64,000 nucleotides of DNA from Collinsella aerofaciens (GTDB lineage: Bacteria; Actinomycetota; Coriobacteriia; Coriobacteriales; Coriobacteriaceae), in NCBI RefSeq assembly GCF_902364945.1, contig NZ_CABJFS010000001.1:124001-188000 (forward strand), given 5' to 3'. Numbering within the stretch: position 1 is the stretch's first letter; every line of letters starts with the position of its first letter. Both the position numbers and the translations under genes were made by a program. Below are positions 44,354 through 54,093 of the stretch, piece after piece. The notes below the pieces were generated by a model that did no database searches, was not told the DNA's origin, and worked only from the letters and a program-made list of their open reading frames with translations.

Positions 44354-46330
44354 CTACGACAGGAAAATCCTCGTCCTGCCGCACGCGTCGATAACGACCG
44401 GCAAACGCGTGCCGTCACGTTCGACCAAAAAGCGCGCCTGCTGACGGCGCGAGCAGTCACGGCAACGGACCTGCCCCGTTGCATCCGTGGCGCAGGCGCC
44501 CTCGGCAGTCAGCAAGCAGTGCTCGCACACCATGAGCTCGGGACGGTCGGCATCGACAGGCCCCAAGACACCGGGGCAAGCGGCAAGCTCGGCAACACGC
44601 TCCGCATCATTGCCGAGCAACTCGGCCGACAAGCACACCCGCCCCGCACCGAGTCCGCGCAGCCAGGTAAGCGTGGCCCGATTGGCACAGAACACCGGCG
44701 CCGCCACGTCAAACGTTGTGCCCAGCTCGCGGGCCATCGCCACTTGTCCCAGATTGCGGCAGACGACGCGCCCGGCACGCTGCATAAGCGCCCGAGTCCG
44801 CTCGGCGTCGCCCGCGCGGCACACTTCGTCGAGCACCACCGTTGTATCGGACAGATCTCGCTCATCGCGCGGACCCACATCCATCAGCTCCCAGGCAAAG
44901 ACCATACGAGCAAAATCCTCGCGCTTTACCGGCCCCGCCGACCCCGCCAACTCCGTCGACGCGCCGCCATCCACCGCAGCGTCCTCAAAGGGCAGCACCT
45001 CAACGGCACGCGCAACGGGCGCAATCGCATCCGCCTCGGCCCGCATGCGCTCCAACACCGCCGTCGTCTGATCCAACACGCCGGCGCTGCGAATCAGATA
45101 GACCTCGCAGCCCGCGTCCACCTTACGTTTGCAATGCACGACGATGCGCTCTCCCGCAGCGGCATCCACGGGGCAAGGCACCTGTGGCCAGCGCTTGGGC
45201 ACATCGGGACGCGCGTCGGCACCCGGGTAAAATCGGATTTCGAGCGTATCGCCCGCCGCCACGGCGGCATCAAGCTCAACCGTCACCTCTTCGTGACCCA
45301 CCGCCACCAAGTGGCCCACGCGCACGCCCTGGTTGATCGCGCGCTCAAAGCTCATGAGCTCGACACCCGAACAACCCCGCAGGTAAGCATCGGTAAACCC
45401 ACGGTTAAACGACCTTCCCAGCTCGCGTTCAAGCTCTTCCACGGCACCGGAGTCCCACGCGCCGTCGCACAGCATATCGAGTGCCCGACGCCACACCCTC
45501 ACCACGTTGAATACGTAATCGGGATTCTTCATGCGTCCCTCGATCTTGAGCGATGCCACGCCGGCGGCAACAAGCTCGGGCAGGTGCGCGATACCCAGAT
45601 AGTCACGCGGACAAAGCAGGCGGTCTCCCTCGACGGCAACAACACTCTGCCCCGCCTCGTCCACTAGGTCGTACGCCAGACGGCACGGCTGCGTGCAGTC
45701 GCCGCGCATCGCCGATCGTCCACGCCGCAGGGCCGAGAACTCGCACGCCCCCGAATAGCCGATGCAAATCGCACCGTGGCAGAATACCTCGATGGGCACG
45801 CCCGTGGCACAGAGCGCCGCAATCTCGTCGACCGTCAGCTCGCGTGCCGTCGTCACGCGCTCGACCCCCAGCTCATCGGCGGCAAGCCGCACGGCACCCT
45901 CGCTATGAGCGCCCGCCTGCGTGGACAGGTGAATCTCGACCCCGGGAATCGCCGCGCGCAGCGCGCAGGCCAACCCGGCATCGGCGACAATCAGAGCATC
46001 GGCGCCCAGCTCCAGTGCATGAGCTCCCAACGCCACCGCGTCGGACAACTCATCGTCAAACACGAACACGTTGAGCGTTACGTACACACGCACGCCATGG
46101 GCATGCGCCACGGCGCAGCCGCGCGCAAACTCGTTATCCGTAAAGCCATGGGCGCTCACACGGGCGTTAAAGCCGCCCAACCCCGCATAGATGGCATCGG
46201 CGCCCGCGGCGATGGCCGCAAGCATCTGGTCGAGCCCGCCCGCCGGCGCCAGCAGCTCGGGCAGCGCCGCACCGGCAGCATCCAATCCAGTCTCGTATTG
46301 TCCGCTCGGCCCCATCGTCCGAATCGCCAT
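44354..46330 (-). CDS. U32 family peptidase (RlhA/YdcP-like)
   Basis: A 658-residue protein. The U32 signature is EVFCHGAICIGYSGACEFS, and conserved cysteines follow (GDCTQPCRLAYDL). LLAPAGGLDQMLAAI at the N-terminus and SLKIEGRMKNPDYV are also typical. The C-terminal half includes a cysteine-rich end (CEHC, CRDC). Length matches RlhA (YdcP), which hydroxylates 23S rRNA, more than the shorter YegQ/TrhP group, but specificity is not certain. The ATG at 46330 follows AAGGAG. It diverges from the penicillin-binding protein gene. Confidence 0.9.
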   Translation of the reverse strand: MAIRTMGPSGQYETGLDAAGAALPELLAPAGGLDQMLAAIAAGADAIYAGLGGFNARVSAHGFTDNEFARGCAVAHAHGVRVYVTLNVFVFDDELSDAVALGAHALELGADALIVADAGLACALRAAIPGVEIHLSTQAGAHSEGAVRLAADELGVERVTTARELTVDEIAALCATGVPIEVFCHGAICIGYSGACEFSALRRGRSAMRGDCTQPCRLAYDLVDEAGQSVVAVEGDRLLCPRDYLGIAHLPELVAAGVASLKIEGRMKNPDYVFNVVRVWRRALDMLCDGAWDSGAVEELERELGRSFNRGFTDAYLRGCSGVELMSFERAINQGVRVGHLVAVGHEEVTVELDAAVAAGDTLEIRFYPGADARPDVPKRWPQVPCPVDAAAGERIVVHCKRKVDAGCEVYLIRSAGVLDQTTAVLERMRAEADAIAPVARAVEVLPFEDAAVDGGASTELAGSAGPVKREDFARMVFAWELMDVGPRDERDLSDTTVVLDEVCRAGDAERTRALMQRAGRVVCRNLGQVAMARELGTTFDVAAPVFCANRATLTWLRGLGAGRVCLSAELLGNDAERVAELAACPGVLGPVDADRPELMVCEHCLLTAEGACATDATGQVRCRDCSRRQQARFLVERDGTRLPVVIDACGRTRIFLS

Positions 46331-46492
46331 CGACAAACTCCTTACCAAGGTATGCATTCACTCTGAAAAATGCCGTCTTCCAGCATACACGAGGCCTCGC
46401 GCGCCCCGTTTGGTTTATCGTGTAATAACTTATGTCCATCCTGCCCCGACGGCACATCCACCGTCCGGCACGACATACCTGGAGGTCAATAT

Positions 46493-48682
46493 ATGGGTCC
46501 TCGCCAACGACAGGGACGCAGCCGTTCAAAGACGCATGCTCTGCCCATAATCCTGCTCTCGTTTTTGGGCTTTCTGCTGATTGCGGGCGTGGCATTTGGC
46601 ATCGGCATGGTCGGCAACGTCAACCGCTGGCTGTCCGATCTGCCCGACTACACCGACGCCAACGCGTATCTGGTGAGCGAGCCCACCGAGATCGTCGACT
46701 GCAACGGCAACAAGATCGCGAGCTTCTACACGCAAAACCGCAAGTCTATCACCAAGGACGAGGTCTCCCCCTACGTGCTGCAGGGCACCGTTGACGTCGA
46801 GGACGAGCGCTTCTACGAGCACGGCGGTATCGACCTGTGGGGTATCGCGCGTGCTGCGGTGGCAACCCTCGGTGGCGGGCACGAAGGCGCCTCGACTATC
46901 ACCCAGCAGCTTGTGCGCAACACCATCCTGCAGGAGGAGCAGTTCGACTCGACCATTGAGCGTAAGGTGCGCGAGGCCTACATCGCCATCAAGATGGAGG
47001 ACATGTACTCCAAAGACGAGATCCTCATGATGTACCTCAACACCATCTACTACGGCCATGGAGCATATGGCATCGAGGCCGCCGCCGAGACCTATCTGTC
47101 CAAGACCGCCGCCGACCTCAGCCTGAGCGAGGCCGCGCTGCTCATCGGCCTTCCCAACTCGCCCTCGCAGTACGACCCCACGGTTAATCCCGACCTGGCG
47201 CTGTCCCGCCGCAACAAGGTTCTGGACAACATGCTGCGTCTGGGCCACATCACGCAGGAAGAGCACGATGCCGCACAGGCTGAGCCCATCACGCTTAACG
47301 TGACCGAGATTTCGGGCAGTGGCGTCGATGTGTACTCTCAACCCTACTTTGTCTCCTACGTAAAGCAGCTGCTTGAGCAGGAGTTCTCCACCGACGTGCT
47401 CTTTAAGGGCGGTCTGACCGTCAAGACCACCATCGACCCCACCATGCAGCAGGTTGCCGAGGAGGCTGTGCGCTCGCAGCTCGACACGCTTTCTCTCGAC
47501 GGCCTGGACATGGGCATGGTCGTCGTTGACCCCAAGACTGGCTACATCAAGTGCATGGTGGGCGGCTACGACTATAACGCCGACGAGAATCACGTGAACC
47601 ACGCTACGGCAAAGCGCCCCGTGGGCTCCACGTTTAAGGCCTTTACGCTGGCAACCGCCATCCAAAACGGTATGAACCCCAACGTTACCCTCAACTGCAA
47701 CTCGCCTCTTACAGCCAAGGGCACCACGACCAAGGTGCAAAACTATGCCAACCAGAGCTATGGCAACATCACGCTTAAGCAGGCAACGGCATACTCATCC
47801 AACACCGGCTACATTCAGGTGGCAGAAGCCATCGGCAACAACAAGATCATGTCGCTCGTCAAAAAGCTCGGCATCGATCCCGCCAAGGACAATATCGAGG
47901 ACGTTCCCGTCATGACGCTCGGCACCGGGTCCATCTCGCCGCTCGAGATGGCATCGGCCTACGCCACTTTTGCCAACGGCGGCCATTATCGCCAGCCGAT
48001 CGCCATCACCGAGATCGACTCGCGCACCGGCTCGGTGCTGTACCAGCACACCGACAATCCCACGCAGGTGCTCACTGAAGGCGAGGCTGCCGCGGTTACC
48101 GACGTTCTATCCGGCGTCATGCAGGGCAGCGGCACGGGTGCCGCCGGCGCGCTGAGCGTCAACCAGCCCTATGCCGGCAAGACGGGCACCACTGACAACA
48201 CCACCAACCTGTGGTTCTGCGGCTACACGCCGCAACTGGCATGCGCCCTGTGGACCGGTTATTCCGCAGGCGAGATTCCCATCCAAAAGTACGGTACGGA
48301 CCTGCTGGGCGACAGCACCAACCTGCCCGTCTTTAAGAAGTTCATGAACACGGTTTTGGCCGGAACCGAGCGCGAGGAGTTCCCGACCGGAACGGCCCCC
48401 ACGTACAAGAACAATAACGTCTGGAAGTTCTACGGCACAAACAACAAAAAAGAAGACGAAGAGGAAAAAGACGAGGAAAAGGAAGAGGAAAAGGAAAAGG
48501 AAGAGACCACCACGACGACAACCACGACCACTGAAACCCCGGGCGGCAACACCACCGGCGATAGCGGTACGACAGGTGGCGACGGTGGCACAGGTGGCGA
48601 CGGTGGCACGGGCGGCGACGGCGGCACGCCGACGCCTACCCCCGATCCTACGCCCACGCCTGACCCCTCTACGGGCCAGTAA
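46493..48682 (+). CDS. Class A penicillin-binding protein (transglycosylase-transpeptidase)
   Basis: A 729-residue bifunctional wall synthase. A short basic N-terminus is followed by one membrane helix (about 22-44). The GT51 domain has EDERFYEHGGID (catalytic Glu), GASTITQQLVRN and RKVREAYIAIKME. The transpeptidase domain has the active-site serine in GSTFKAF, SSN in YSSNTGY, and KTGTT. The last 100 residues are low complexity: a Lys/Glu stretch, a Thr run, GGDGGT repeats and PTPTPDP repeats, probably spanning the wall. The ATG at 46493 follows GGAGG. Similar to PBP1a/PonA. Confidence 0.95.
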   Translation: MGPRQRQGRSRSKTHALPIILLSFLGFLLIAGVAFGIGMVGNVNRWLSDLPDYTDANAYLVSEPTEIVDCNGNKIASFYTQNRKSITKDEVSPYVLQGTVDVEDERFYEHGGIDLWGIARAAVATLGGGHEGASTITQQLVRNTILQEEQFDSTIERKVREAYIAIKMEDMYSKDEILMMYLNTIYYGHGAYGIEAAAETYLSKTAADLSLSEAALLIGLPNSPSQYDPTVNPDLALSRRNKVLDNMLRLGHITQEEHDAAQAEPITLNVTEISGSGVDVYSQPYFVSYVKQLLEQEFSTDVLFKGGLTVKTTIDPTMQQVAEEAVRSQLDTLSLDGLDMGMVVVDPKTGYIKCMVGGYDYNADENHVNHATAKRPVGSTFKAFTLATAIQNGMNPNVTLNCNSPLTAKGTTTKVQNYANQSYGNITLKQATAYSSNTGYIQVAEAIGNNKIMSLVKKLGIDPAKDNIEDVPVMTLGTGSISPLEMASAYATFANGGHYRQPIAITEIDSRTGSVLYQHTDNPTQVLTEGEAAAVTDVLSGVMQGSGTGAAGALSVNQPYAGKTGTTDNTTNLWFCGYTPQLACALWTGYSAGEIPIQKYGTDLLGDSTNLPVFKKFMNTVLAGTEREEFPTGTAPTYKNNNVWKFYGTNNKKEDEEEKDEEKEEEKEKEETTTTTTTTTETPGGNTTGDSGTTGGDGGTGGDGGTGGDGGTPTPTPDPTPTPDPSTGQ

Positions 48683-48707
48683 GCGCACAGGACGACTGAC
48701 ACCAAGG

Positions 48708-48737
48708 CGCCCGAGCAGCACGTACGCTGCTCGGGCG
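48708..48737 (+). terminator. Intrinsic terminator of the PBP gene
   Basis: CGCCCGAGCAGC pairs with GCTGCTCGGGCG around six bases, followed by TTTCTTTATTT. It is 25 bp past the stop. Confidence 0.9.
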
Positions 48738-48821
48738 TTTCTTTATTTCGGCAGATGCCATAAGATGCCACGACGGCCCCGGCTGCAAGACCGATAGGGC
48801 AACAGGCGACGGCATGCAAAA

Positions 48822-48847
48822 AGGGCGCTGACCTTCGTCAACGCCCT
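48822..48847 (-). terminator. Intrinsic terminator of argR
   Basis: On the minus strand AGGGCG and CGCCCT pair with an inner TGA/TCA, followed by TTTTTGC. It lies 50 bp past the argR stop. Confidence 0.8.
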
Positions 48848-48897
48848 CGGCAATTACCTATAGCAACAATCGACGCAGCAGCGGCGCCGTGCATCCC

Positions 48898-49335
48898 CTA
48901 CTTATGAGAGTTACTCAGCTTGTTGATGAGCGCCTCAAGACGCTCGCCGTCCTCGGCCGTCTGCGCAATGACCAAAATCGTGTCGTTGCCGGCAAGCGAG
49001 CCGAGCACGTCGGGCAGCTCCGCAGCATCGACAGCTGCGGCAATACCAGAAGCCGTACCGGGCTGCGCCTTGATCATAACCAGATTATCGGTGCGCAGCA
49101 CGCCGGTAACCAACTCGGAAACCATGCGCTGCAGATGCAGGTCCTCGGCAAGGACATAGATGCCCTCGGGGAGCTTACGCAGTCCCATGTCCGCGATATC
49201 GCGCGAAACGGTCGCCTGCGTGCAATCGAAACCCATGGCGCGAAGCTCGTCTACCAAAACGCGCTGCGTACGTACGTCCTTATTGCGAACAATATCTCTG
49301 ATGGCATCCTGGCGCCCATTGCGTTTTTTGGCCAT
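48898..49335 (-). CDS. argR: Arginine repressor ArgR
   Basis: A 145-residue regulator. The N-terminal winged helix (about 1-70) contains TQATVSRDIADMGLRKLP, and the C-terminal arginine-binding and hexamerisation domain has GTASGIAAAVDA with the GNDTILVIA segment. It controls arginine biosynthesis or catabolism in response to arginine. No arg genes are in this window. The ATG at 49335 follows GAGG. A near-palindrome AATCACTTAGTGATT (49369-49383) upstream could be a self-regulatory site. Confidence 0.95.
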   Translation of the reverse strand: MAKKRNGRQDAIRDIVRNKDVRTQRVLVDELRAMGFDCTQATVSRDIADMGLRKLPEGIYVLAEDLHLQRMVSELVTGVLRTDNLVMIKAQPGTASGIAAAVDAAELPDVLGSLAGNDTILVIAQTAEDGERLEALINKLSNSHK

Positions 49336-49467
49336 ACAAAACCTCACTCCAAAAGATGGCGGAGACAATCACTTAGTGATTGAATAGTTTAGCGCTATTT
49401 GAGGGTTTTAGTGAATAAGAACGCATTTCGAAACAATTCTATGCAAGTTTGTTTCGTAATGAGCCGT

Positions 49468-50517
49468 TTAGGCGGTTTTTGCGCCCGTCCGGTTAAGAAA
49501 AGCTGCCAGATGCGTACACATCACGCAGCGCGCGGGCTTAGCGCTGGCGATCGGCCCAAACAACAGGCCCAGTCCCCGATGGTTGTCCTTGAGCGCGGCG
49601 ACCATCTGACGGGTTCGAGGCGCCTCGAGCATATCACGCATGCGGGCGGAACGCTCGATTGACGACACTCCATGCGGGCTCAGACACAAATTCTCGATGC
49701 AGGCGACCAGTCCGGCAAAGTAGAACTTTTGGCTTGCCAGCTTGAGCCGACCACCGCTATCTGCTTCCGAGAGTGAGTCCGCAAGCTCGTCGAGCGCCCG
49801 GGTGTCATCGGATACCTTGGCATACATGGTGGGATCAAAGGCATCTGTAAGCTTAGGCGCCGCCGCGTGGAAACAAGCGTCGCCGCATCCGGAGACGCGC
49901 TGTGCCTGCGAGAGCGCGCACGCCATAAACCCAACCGTGCGAAACGTCTTATCGCACAAAAGACATGCCTCAAACAGTGGACGGCTGTACATCACGCCAG
50001 AGACTTGAGCAACCAAGCCGCCTAAAATCAACTGAGGCAGCCCGGCCACCATCGAAGACTTGTCTTCAATGACAATAGAGGCAGCATCCAAGACACGCGA
50101 ATGGCGCTCTCGATGTGCATCATAGCGGTCGAGCGACACCGTGGGGAACACTATGTCTGCCGCAGTATCGCACGCGATATCGACCATCTTGGAAAGGGAC
50201 TGCGGAGCAAACCACTCATCGGCGTTCATGGCGATGATTTGAGAGCCGCGCGAGGCATCAAAACCGGCACGAAGACAAGCGCCGCGCTTCGCGTCCTCGA
50301 CGTCAATCAAATCAATATGGATGTCCCTGTCGGCAGCAACTTGAAGCGAATGGCGCACACCGGGCGCAGCATCGCGGCAGACAACGACAATCTGCAAATC
50401 ATAGAGGTCTTGGTTCTGGATACTCTCGAGCGCACGCATCGCATAGCTGGGCGAACCTTCTACCACAAGGATCACCGAAAGTCGCGGATGCGAACAACGT
50501 CGAACCAAGTTTTCCAT
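49468..50517 (-). CDS. Glycosyltransferase family 2-like protein
   Basis: A 349-residue protein with a GT-A fold N-terminus: LSVILVVEGSPSYAMRALESIQNQ (nucleotide-binding strand), GACLRAGFDASRGSQIIAMNADEW (the family's DxD region, here NADEW). The C-terminal 150 residues are not recognised. No membrane helices are seen. The frame starts with an ATG at 50517 that abuts an AGAGG; a TTG three codons later has better spacing. It stands alone; its acceptor is unknown. Confidence 0.78.
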   Translation of the reverse strand: MENLVRRCSHPRLSVILVVEGSPSYAMRALESIQNQDLYDLQIVVVCRDAAPGVRHSLQVAADRDIHIDLIDVEDAKRGACLRAGFDASRGSQIIAMNADEWFAPQSLSKMVDIACDTAADIVFPTVSLDRYDAHRERHSRVLDAASIVIEDKSSMVAGLPQLILGGLVAQVSGVMYSRPLFEACLLCDKTFRTVGFMACALSQAQRVSGCGDACFHAAAPKLTDAFDPTMYAKVSDDTRALDELADSLSEADSGGRLKLASQKFYFAGLVACIENLCLSPHGVSSIERSARMRDMLEAPRTRQMVAALKDNHRGLGLLFGPIASAKPARCVMCTHLAAFLNRTGAKTA

Positions 50518-50669
50518 CCTCTCGATAGCACCAAATCAAACTGTCGTTCATGGTACACCCGAGCTATAAAAGCAACGAGCCGCCTAACATGTTGCACGCC
50601 AAGAACAGATGTTGCACACGCGCAGCTCACACATAGTATGTGCAAGGCACAGACGCGCCGAGCACTCCC

Positions 50670-51494
50670 CTAGTCGAGAACGACAAGCTCGTCGGGGCCG
50701 TAATCCACACCCATAAACGTAAGGCCGCAGGCAGGCGCCGTGGGACCCGCAGCGGTTCGGTCACGGGCGTCAATAACCTCGCGCATCCACTGGGGATCGC
50801 GACGATGCATGCCAATCTCCACGAGCGTTCCTACAATGGTACGCACCATCGAGTGCAAAAACGCATTGCCCTCGATAGTGAAGGTCAGGATATCCTCGCC
50901 AAAAGCGACCTCGTGGCCAAACTCCGCACGCATCACGCAGCGGTGCGTGGGCTTGCCCACAGCAGAGGCAACCTTGCAAAAGCTCTTAAAGTCCTGCTCG
51001 CCCAAAAGCGCAGGGCAGGCGGCCGCCATCGCATCGACGTCGAGGGGATAGCGATGCCACCACACCGCACCGCGCGAGAGCACGGGGCGCGCATCGCGAT
51101 CGGCAATACGGTACGTATACGTACGGGACCGCGCGTCAAAGCGGGCAGAAAAGCCCCTACGGGCCTTGTAGACCTCGTTTATGGCGATATCTTTGGGCAG
51201 GAGGGCATCCATAGCCCTCAGCCACCTACGGCGCGTCAGAGCAAGCTCAGCGTCCGTTACGGGTACGCTAATGTACTGGGCCACCGCATGCACGCCGGCA
51301 TCGGTACGACCCGCACACGTCAGATCGATCGGGCGGCGCAGCAGCGTCTCGATAGCGCGGCGCAACTCGCCCGCAACGGTCGTCTGGCCCGGCTGCTCGG
51401 CAAATCCGCTATAGGACGAGCCATCATAGGCAACACAGAATACAAGCGTGGCATCGAGCTCAGGAATCGAATTGAAATCAGACGGCGCGGTCAT
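50670..51494 (-). CDS. truA: tRNA pseudouridine synthase A
   Basis: A 274-residue enzyme converting uridines 38-40 of tRNA anticodon stems to pseudouridine. The catalytic aspartate is in CAGRTDAGVHA, with YDGSSYSGFAEQPG near the N-terminus and FLHSMVRTIVGTLVEIG in the C-terminal half. The ATG at 51494 follows GGGAG. It is the last gene after rplQ, separated from it by a terminator, a common genomic association. Confidence 0.96.
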   Translation of the reverse strand: MTAPSDFNSIPELDATLVFCVAYDGSSYSGFAEQPGQTTVAGELRRAIETLLRRPIDLTCAGRTDAGVHAVAQYISVPVTDAELALTRRRWLRAMDALLPKDIAINEVYKARRGFSARFDARSRTYTYRIADRDARPVLSRGAVWWHRYPLDVDAMAAACPALLGEQDFKSFCKVASAVGKPTHRCVMRAEFGHEVAFGEDILTFTIEGNAFLHSMVRTIVGTLVEIGMHRRDPQWMREVIDARDRTAAGPTAPACGLTFMGVDYGPDELVVLD

Positions 51495-51536
51495 GGGCGC
51501 TCCCAACAAACAAGCAACGGTATCGCGACAAAAAAA

Positions 51537-51560
51537 GAGGGGTACGCGAACGTACCCCTC
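51537..51560 (-). terminator. Intrinsic terminator of the alpha operon
   Basis: GAGGGGTACG pairs perfectly with CGTACCCCTC around four bases; the minus strand continues with seven T. It lies between rplQ and truA. Confidence 0.93.
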
Positions 51561-51586
51561 GAATATAGCCTATGCAGACGGATTGT

Positions 51587-52054
51587 CTACTCAGCGGTCT
51601 CCTCAGCAGGAGCCTCCTCGACGGCCTCGACCTTCTTGGGAGCAGCGGCCTTCTTGGGGGCCGGAGCAGCCTTCTTGGCCTTAGGCGTGCAAGGCTCGGT
51701 GACGAGCTCCATGATAACGATGGGAGCGTTGTCGCCCTTGCGGTTGCCGAGCTTCATGATGCGGGTGTAACCGCCGTTGCGGTCCTGCCACATGCCCTGG
51801 GCAGCCTTGTCGAAGATCTCAGCAACGAGCTGCTTATCGCCGAGCTTGGCGATAGCCAGACGACGAGAGTGCAGGTCGCCTTTCTTGGCCCAAGTGATGA
51901 TCGGGTCGACGACCGAACGCAGCGCCTTAGCGCGGGTCTCGGTGGTCTTGATGCGGTCGTTCTCGAAGAGGGCCTTAGCAAGGCTCTTCTTCATGGCCTT
52001 GGTGTGGCTCGCATCGGTGCCGAGCTTCAGGCCCTTCTTAACGTTGTGACGCAT
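51587..52054 (-). CDS. rplQ: 50S ribosomal protein L17 with low-complexity tail
   Basis: A 155-residue protein. The first 118 residues are a standard L17 (MRHNVKKGLKLGTDASHTKAM at the start; GGYTRIMKLGNRKGDNAP near the end). The last 35 are Ala, Lys, Pro and Glu rich, an extension relative to the usual 115-127. The start at 52054 is the conserved MRH. It closes the alpha operon after rpoA. Confidence 0.97.
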   Translation of the reverse strand: MRHNVKKGLKLGTDASHTKAMKKSLAKALFENDRIKTTETRAKALRSVVDPIITWAKKGDLHSRRLAIAKLGDKQLVAEIFDKAAQGMWQDRNGGYTRIMKLGNRKGDNAPIVIMELVTEPCTPKAKKAAPAPKKAAAPKKVEAVEEAPAEETAE

Positions 52055-52084
52055 GGTCTAGTTTCTCCTCAAATATGCGAAGCA

Positions 52085-53026
52085 TTAAGCCTTCAGGCTC
52101 AGGCCCATGGACTCAAGCTTGTCCTTCACTTCCTCGATCGACTTAACACCGAAGTTACGGATGTTGAGCAGATCGTTCTCCGAGAACTCAACGAGCTGAC
52201 GGACCGAGTGAATGCTGGCGCGCTTAAGGCAGTTGTAGGAACGGACAGAAAGGTCCAGATCCTCGATCTGCTTGTCCAGCTCGGCGTTGTCGTTGGTGAC
52301 CTCGGGAGCGAAGATCGAAGCCTCCTCCTCGACCTCGGGGGTCTCGGCAAGGTTCATAAAGGCAGCCATATGCTGGTTGATGATATTGGCAGCCTGGACC
52401 ACGGCGTCGCGCGGAGCGATGGAGCCGTTGGTCTCGATCTCGAGGACAAGGCGGTCGTAGTCGGTGTGCTGACCGACACGGCAAGCCTCAACGAGCTTGG
52501 CGCAACGGGACACCGGCGAGTACAGCGAGTCGACGTGGATCACACCGATGGGATCGTTGTCGCGCTTGTTAGCCTCGCCAGAGACATAGCCGCGGCCATA
52601 GCCGATGCGCATGCTCATGGTGAGATGGCCGCCCTCGGTGAGCGTAGCGATGTGCTGCTCGGGGTTGACCAGCTCAAACTCGGACGGAATAAAGAAGTCC
52701 GCACCGGTGACCTCGCAGGGGCCGTCAACCGAGATGGTGGCGGTCGCCTCGTCGGTCGTGCCGAGAGCCCTGAAGACAAGACCCTTGACATTCAGGACGA
52801 TGTCGGTGACATCCTCGACCATGTTAGGGATGGTCATGAACTCGTGCTGTGCACCATCGATCTGAATAGCCTCGACGGCGGCACCCTCGAGCGAGGACAG
52901 AAGTACGCGACGAAGGGAGTTACCCAGCGTATCGCCGTAGCCACGCTCGAGCGGCTCGACGGAGACACGAGCAGACGTCTCGTTGATCTCTTCGACCTGA
53001 ACCTGAGGCCTAATGAATTCTGACAT
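52085..53026 (-). CDS. rpoA: RNA polymerase alpha subunit
   Basis: A 313-residue subunit. The N-terminal assembly domain (about 1-230) has RVSVEPLERGYGDTLGNSLRR and ILLSSLEGAAV-like sequence. The C-terminal DNA/activator-binding domain (about 245-313) has LSVRSYNCLKRASIHSVRQL and ENDLLNIRNFGVKSIEEV. It is the scaffold of RNA polymerase. The ATG at 53026 follows GGAGG. Confidence 0.98.
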   Translation of the reverse strand: MSEFIRPQVQVEEINETSARVSVEPLERGYGDTLGNSLRRVLLSSLEGAAVEAIQIDGAQHEFMTIPNMVEDVTDIVLNVKGLVFRALGTTDEATATISVDGPCEVTGADFFIPSEFELVNPEQHIATLTEGGHLTMSMRIGYGRGYVSGEANKRDNDPIGVIHVDSLYSPVSRCAKLVEACRVGQHTDYDRLVLEIETNGSIAPRDAVVQAANIINQHMAAFMNLAETPEVEEEASIFAPEVTNDNAELDKQIEDLDLSVRSYNCLKRASIHSVRQLVEFSENDLLNIRNFGVKSIEEVKDKLESMGLSLKA

Positions 53027-53058
53027 GTATTACCTCCAGCCTCAGCAGCCCGGATGGA

Positions 53059-53655
53059 CTACTTAGAGTAGAGCTCGACGATGAGCTGCTCGTTGATATC
53101 ACCGCTGATCTGCTCACGCGTCGGCAGAGCGAGCACGTTACCAGACAGCTTCTCGATATCGACCTCGAGCCAGCCAGGGACCTCAAAGCGCTCGGAGGAA
53201 ATCAGAGCCTCCTTGATGGGGAGGAGGTCACGGAACTTCTCGCCGACAGCGACGACGTCGCCGGCCTTGACGCGGTAGGACGGGATGTCCACGCGCTTGC
53301 CGTTCACGGTGAAGTGACCGTGACGGACGGACTGACGAGCCTCTTTGCGGGTGCGGGCGAAGCCAAGACGGAAGACGACGTTGTCGAGGCGAGACTCAAG
53401 GATGATCATGAGGTTCTCACCGGTGACGCCGTTCATCTTGCGGGCCTTGTTGAAGTAGCCGTGGAACTGCTTCTCCAGAACGCCATAGATGAACTTGACC
53501 TTCTGCTTCTCTCGCAGCTGCATGCCGTACTCAGATTCCTTGCGACGGCGCTTGGGCTGACGGATAGATTCCTTCTTGCTGCTGTAACCGAGCTCAGCGG
53601 GATCGATCCCGAGCTGACGGCAGCGCTTAAGAACAGGAGTCCTGTCGATTGCCAT
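53059..53655 (-). CDS. rpsD: 30S ribosomal protein S4
   Basis: A 198-residue primary 16S rRNA-binding protein. The S4 domain (about 88-150) contains ESRLDNVVFRLGFARTRKEARQ. The N-terminal zinc cysteines of some S4 forms are absent, so it is the zinc-independent type. It precedes rpoA in the alpha operon and in many bacteria acts as translational repressor there. The ATG at 53655 follows AAAGGA. Confidence 0.97.
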   Translation of the reverse strand: MAIDRTPVLKRCRQLGIDPAELGYSSKKESIRQPKRRRKESEYGMQLREKQKVKFIYGVLEKQFHGYFNKARKMNGVTGENLMIILESRLDNVVFRLGFARTRKEARQSVRHGHFTVNGKRVDIPSYRVKAGDVVAVGEKFRDLLPIKEALISSERFEVPGWLEVDIEKLSGNVLALPTREQISGDINEQLIVELYSK

Positions 53656-53674
53656 ATTGATACGATCCTTTCAG

Positions 53675-54079
53675 TTACACGCGGCGACGCTTCTTGGGGC
53701 GGCAGCCGTTGTGCGGGATGGGGGTCTTGTCCTGGATGCTCGAGACCTCGAGGCCAGCAGCCTGGAGGGAGCGGATGGCGGTCTCACGACCGGAGCCGGG
53801 GCCCTTGACGAAGACGGAAACCTTCTTCATACCGTGCTCCATGGCCTGCTTGGCAGCAGCCTCGGCAGCCATCTGGGCAGCGAACGGCGTGGACTTACGG
53901 GAGCCCTTGAAGCCCACCTGGCCAGCCGACTTCCAGGAAATGACGTTGCCCTGGGGATCGGTGATCGAAACGATCGTGTTGTTGAACGTAGAACGAATGT
54001 GAGCCTGGCCCACGGAAATGTTCTTACGGTCCGCGCGCTTCAGACGGGCAGCGCGAACGTTCTTCTTAGCAGTAGCCAT
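53675..54079 (-). CDS. rpsK: 30S ribosomal protein S11
   Basis: A 134-residue small-subunit platform protein: [19 protein letters not shown], then [15 protein letters not shown], and the basic end [13 protein letters not shown]. Normal length. It starts at 54079 with AAGGAG upstream, 14 bp after rpsM. Confidence 0.98.
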   Translation of the reverse strand: MATAKKNVRAARLKRADRKNISVGQAHIRSTFNNTIVSITDPQGNVISWKSAGQVGFKGSRKSTPFAAQMAAEAAAKQAMEHGMKKVSVFVKGPGSGRETAIRSLQAAGLEVSSIQDKTPIPHNGCRPKKRRRV

Positions 54080-54093
54080 CTATCTAGCGCTCC

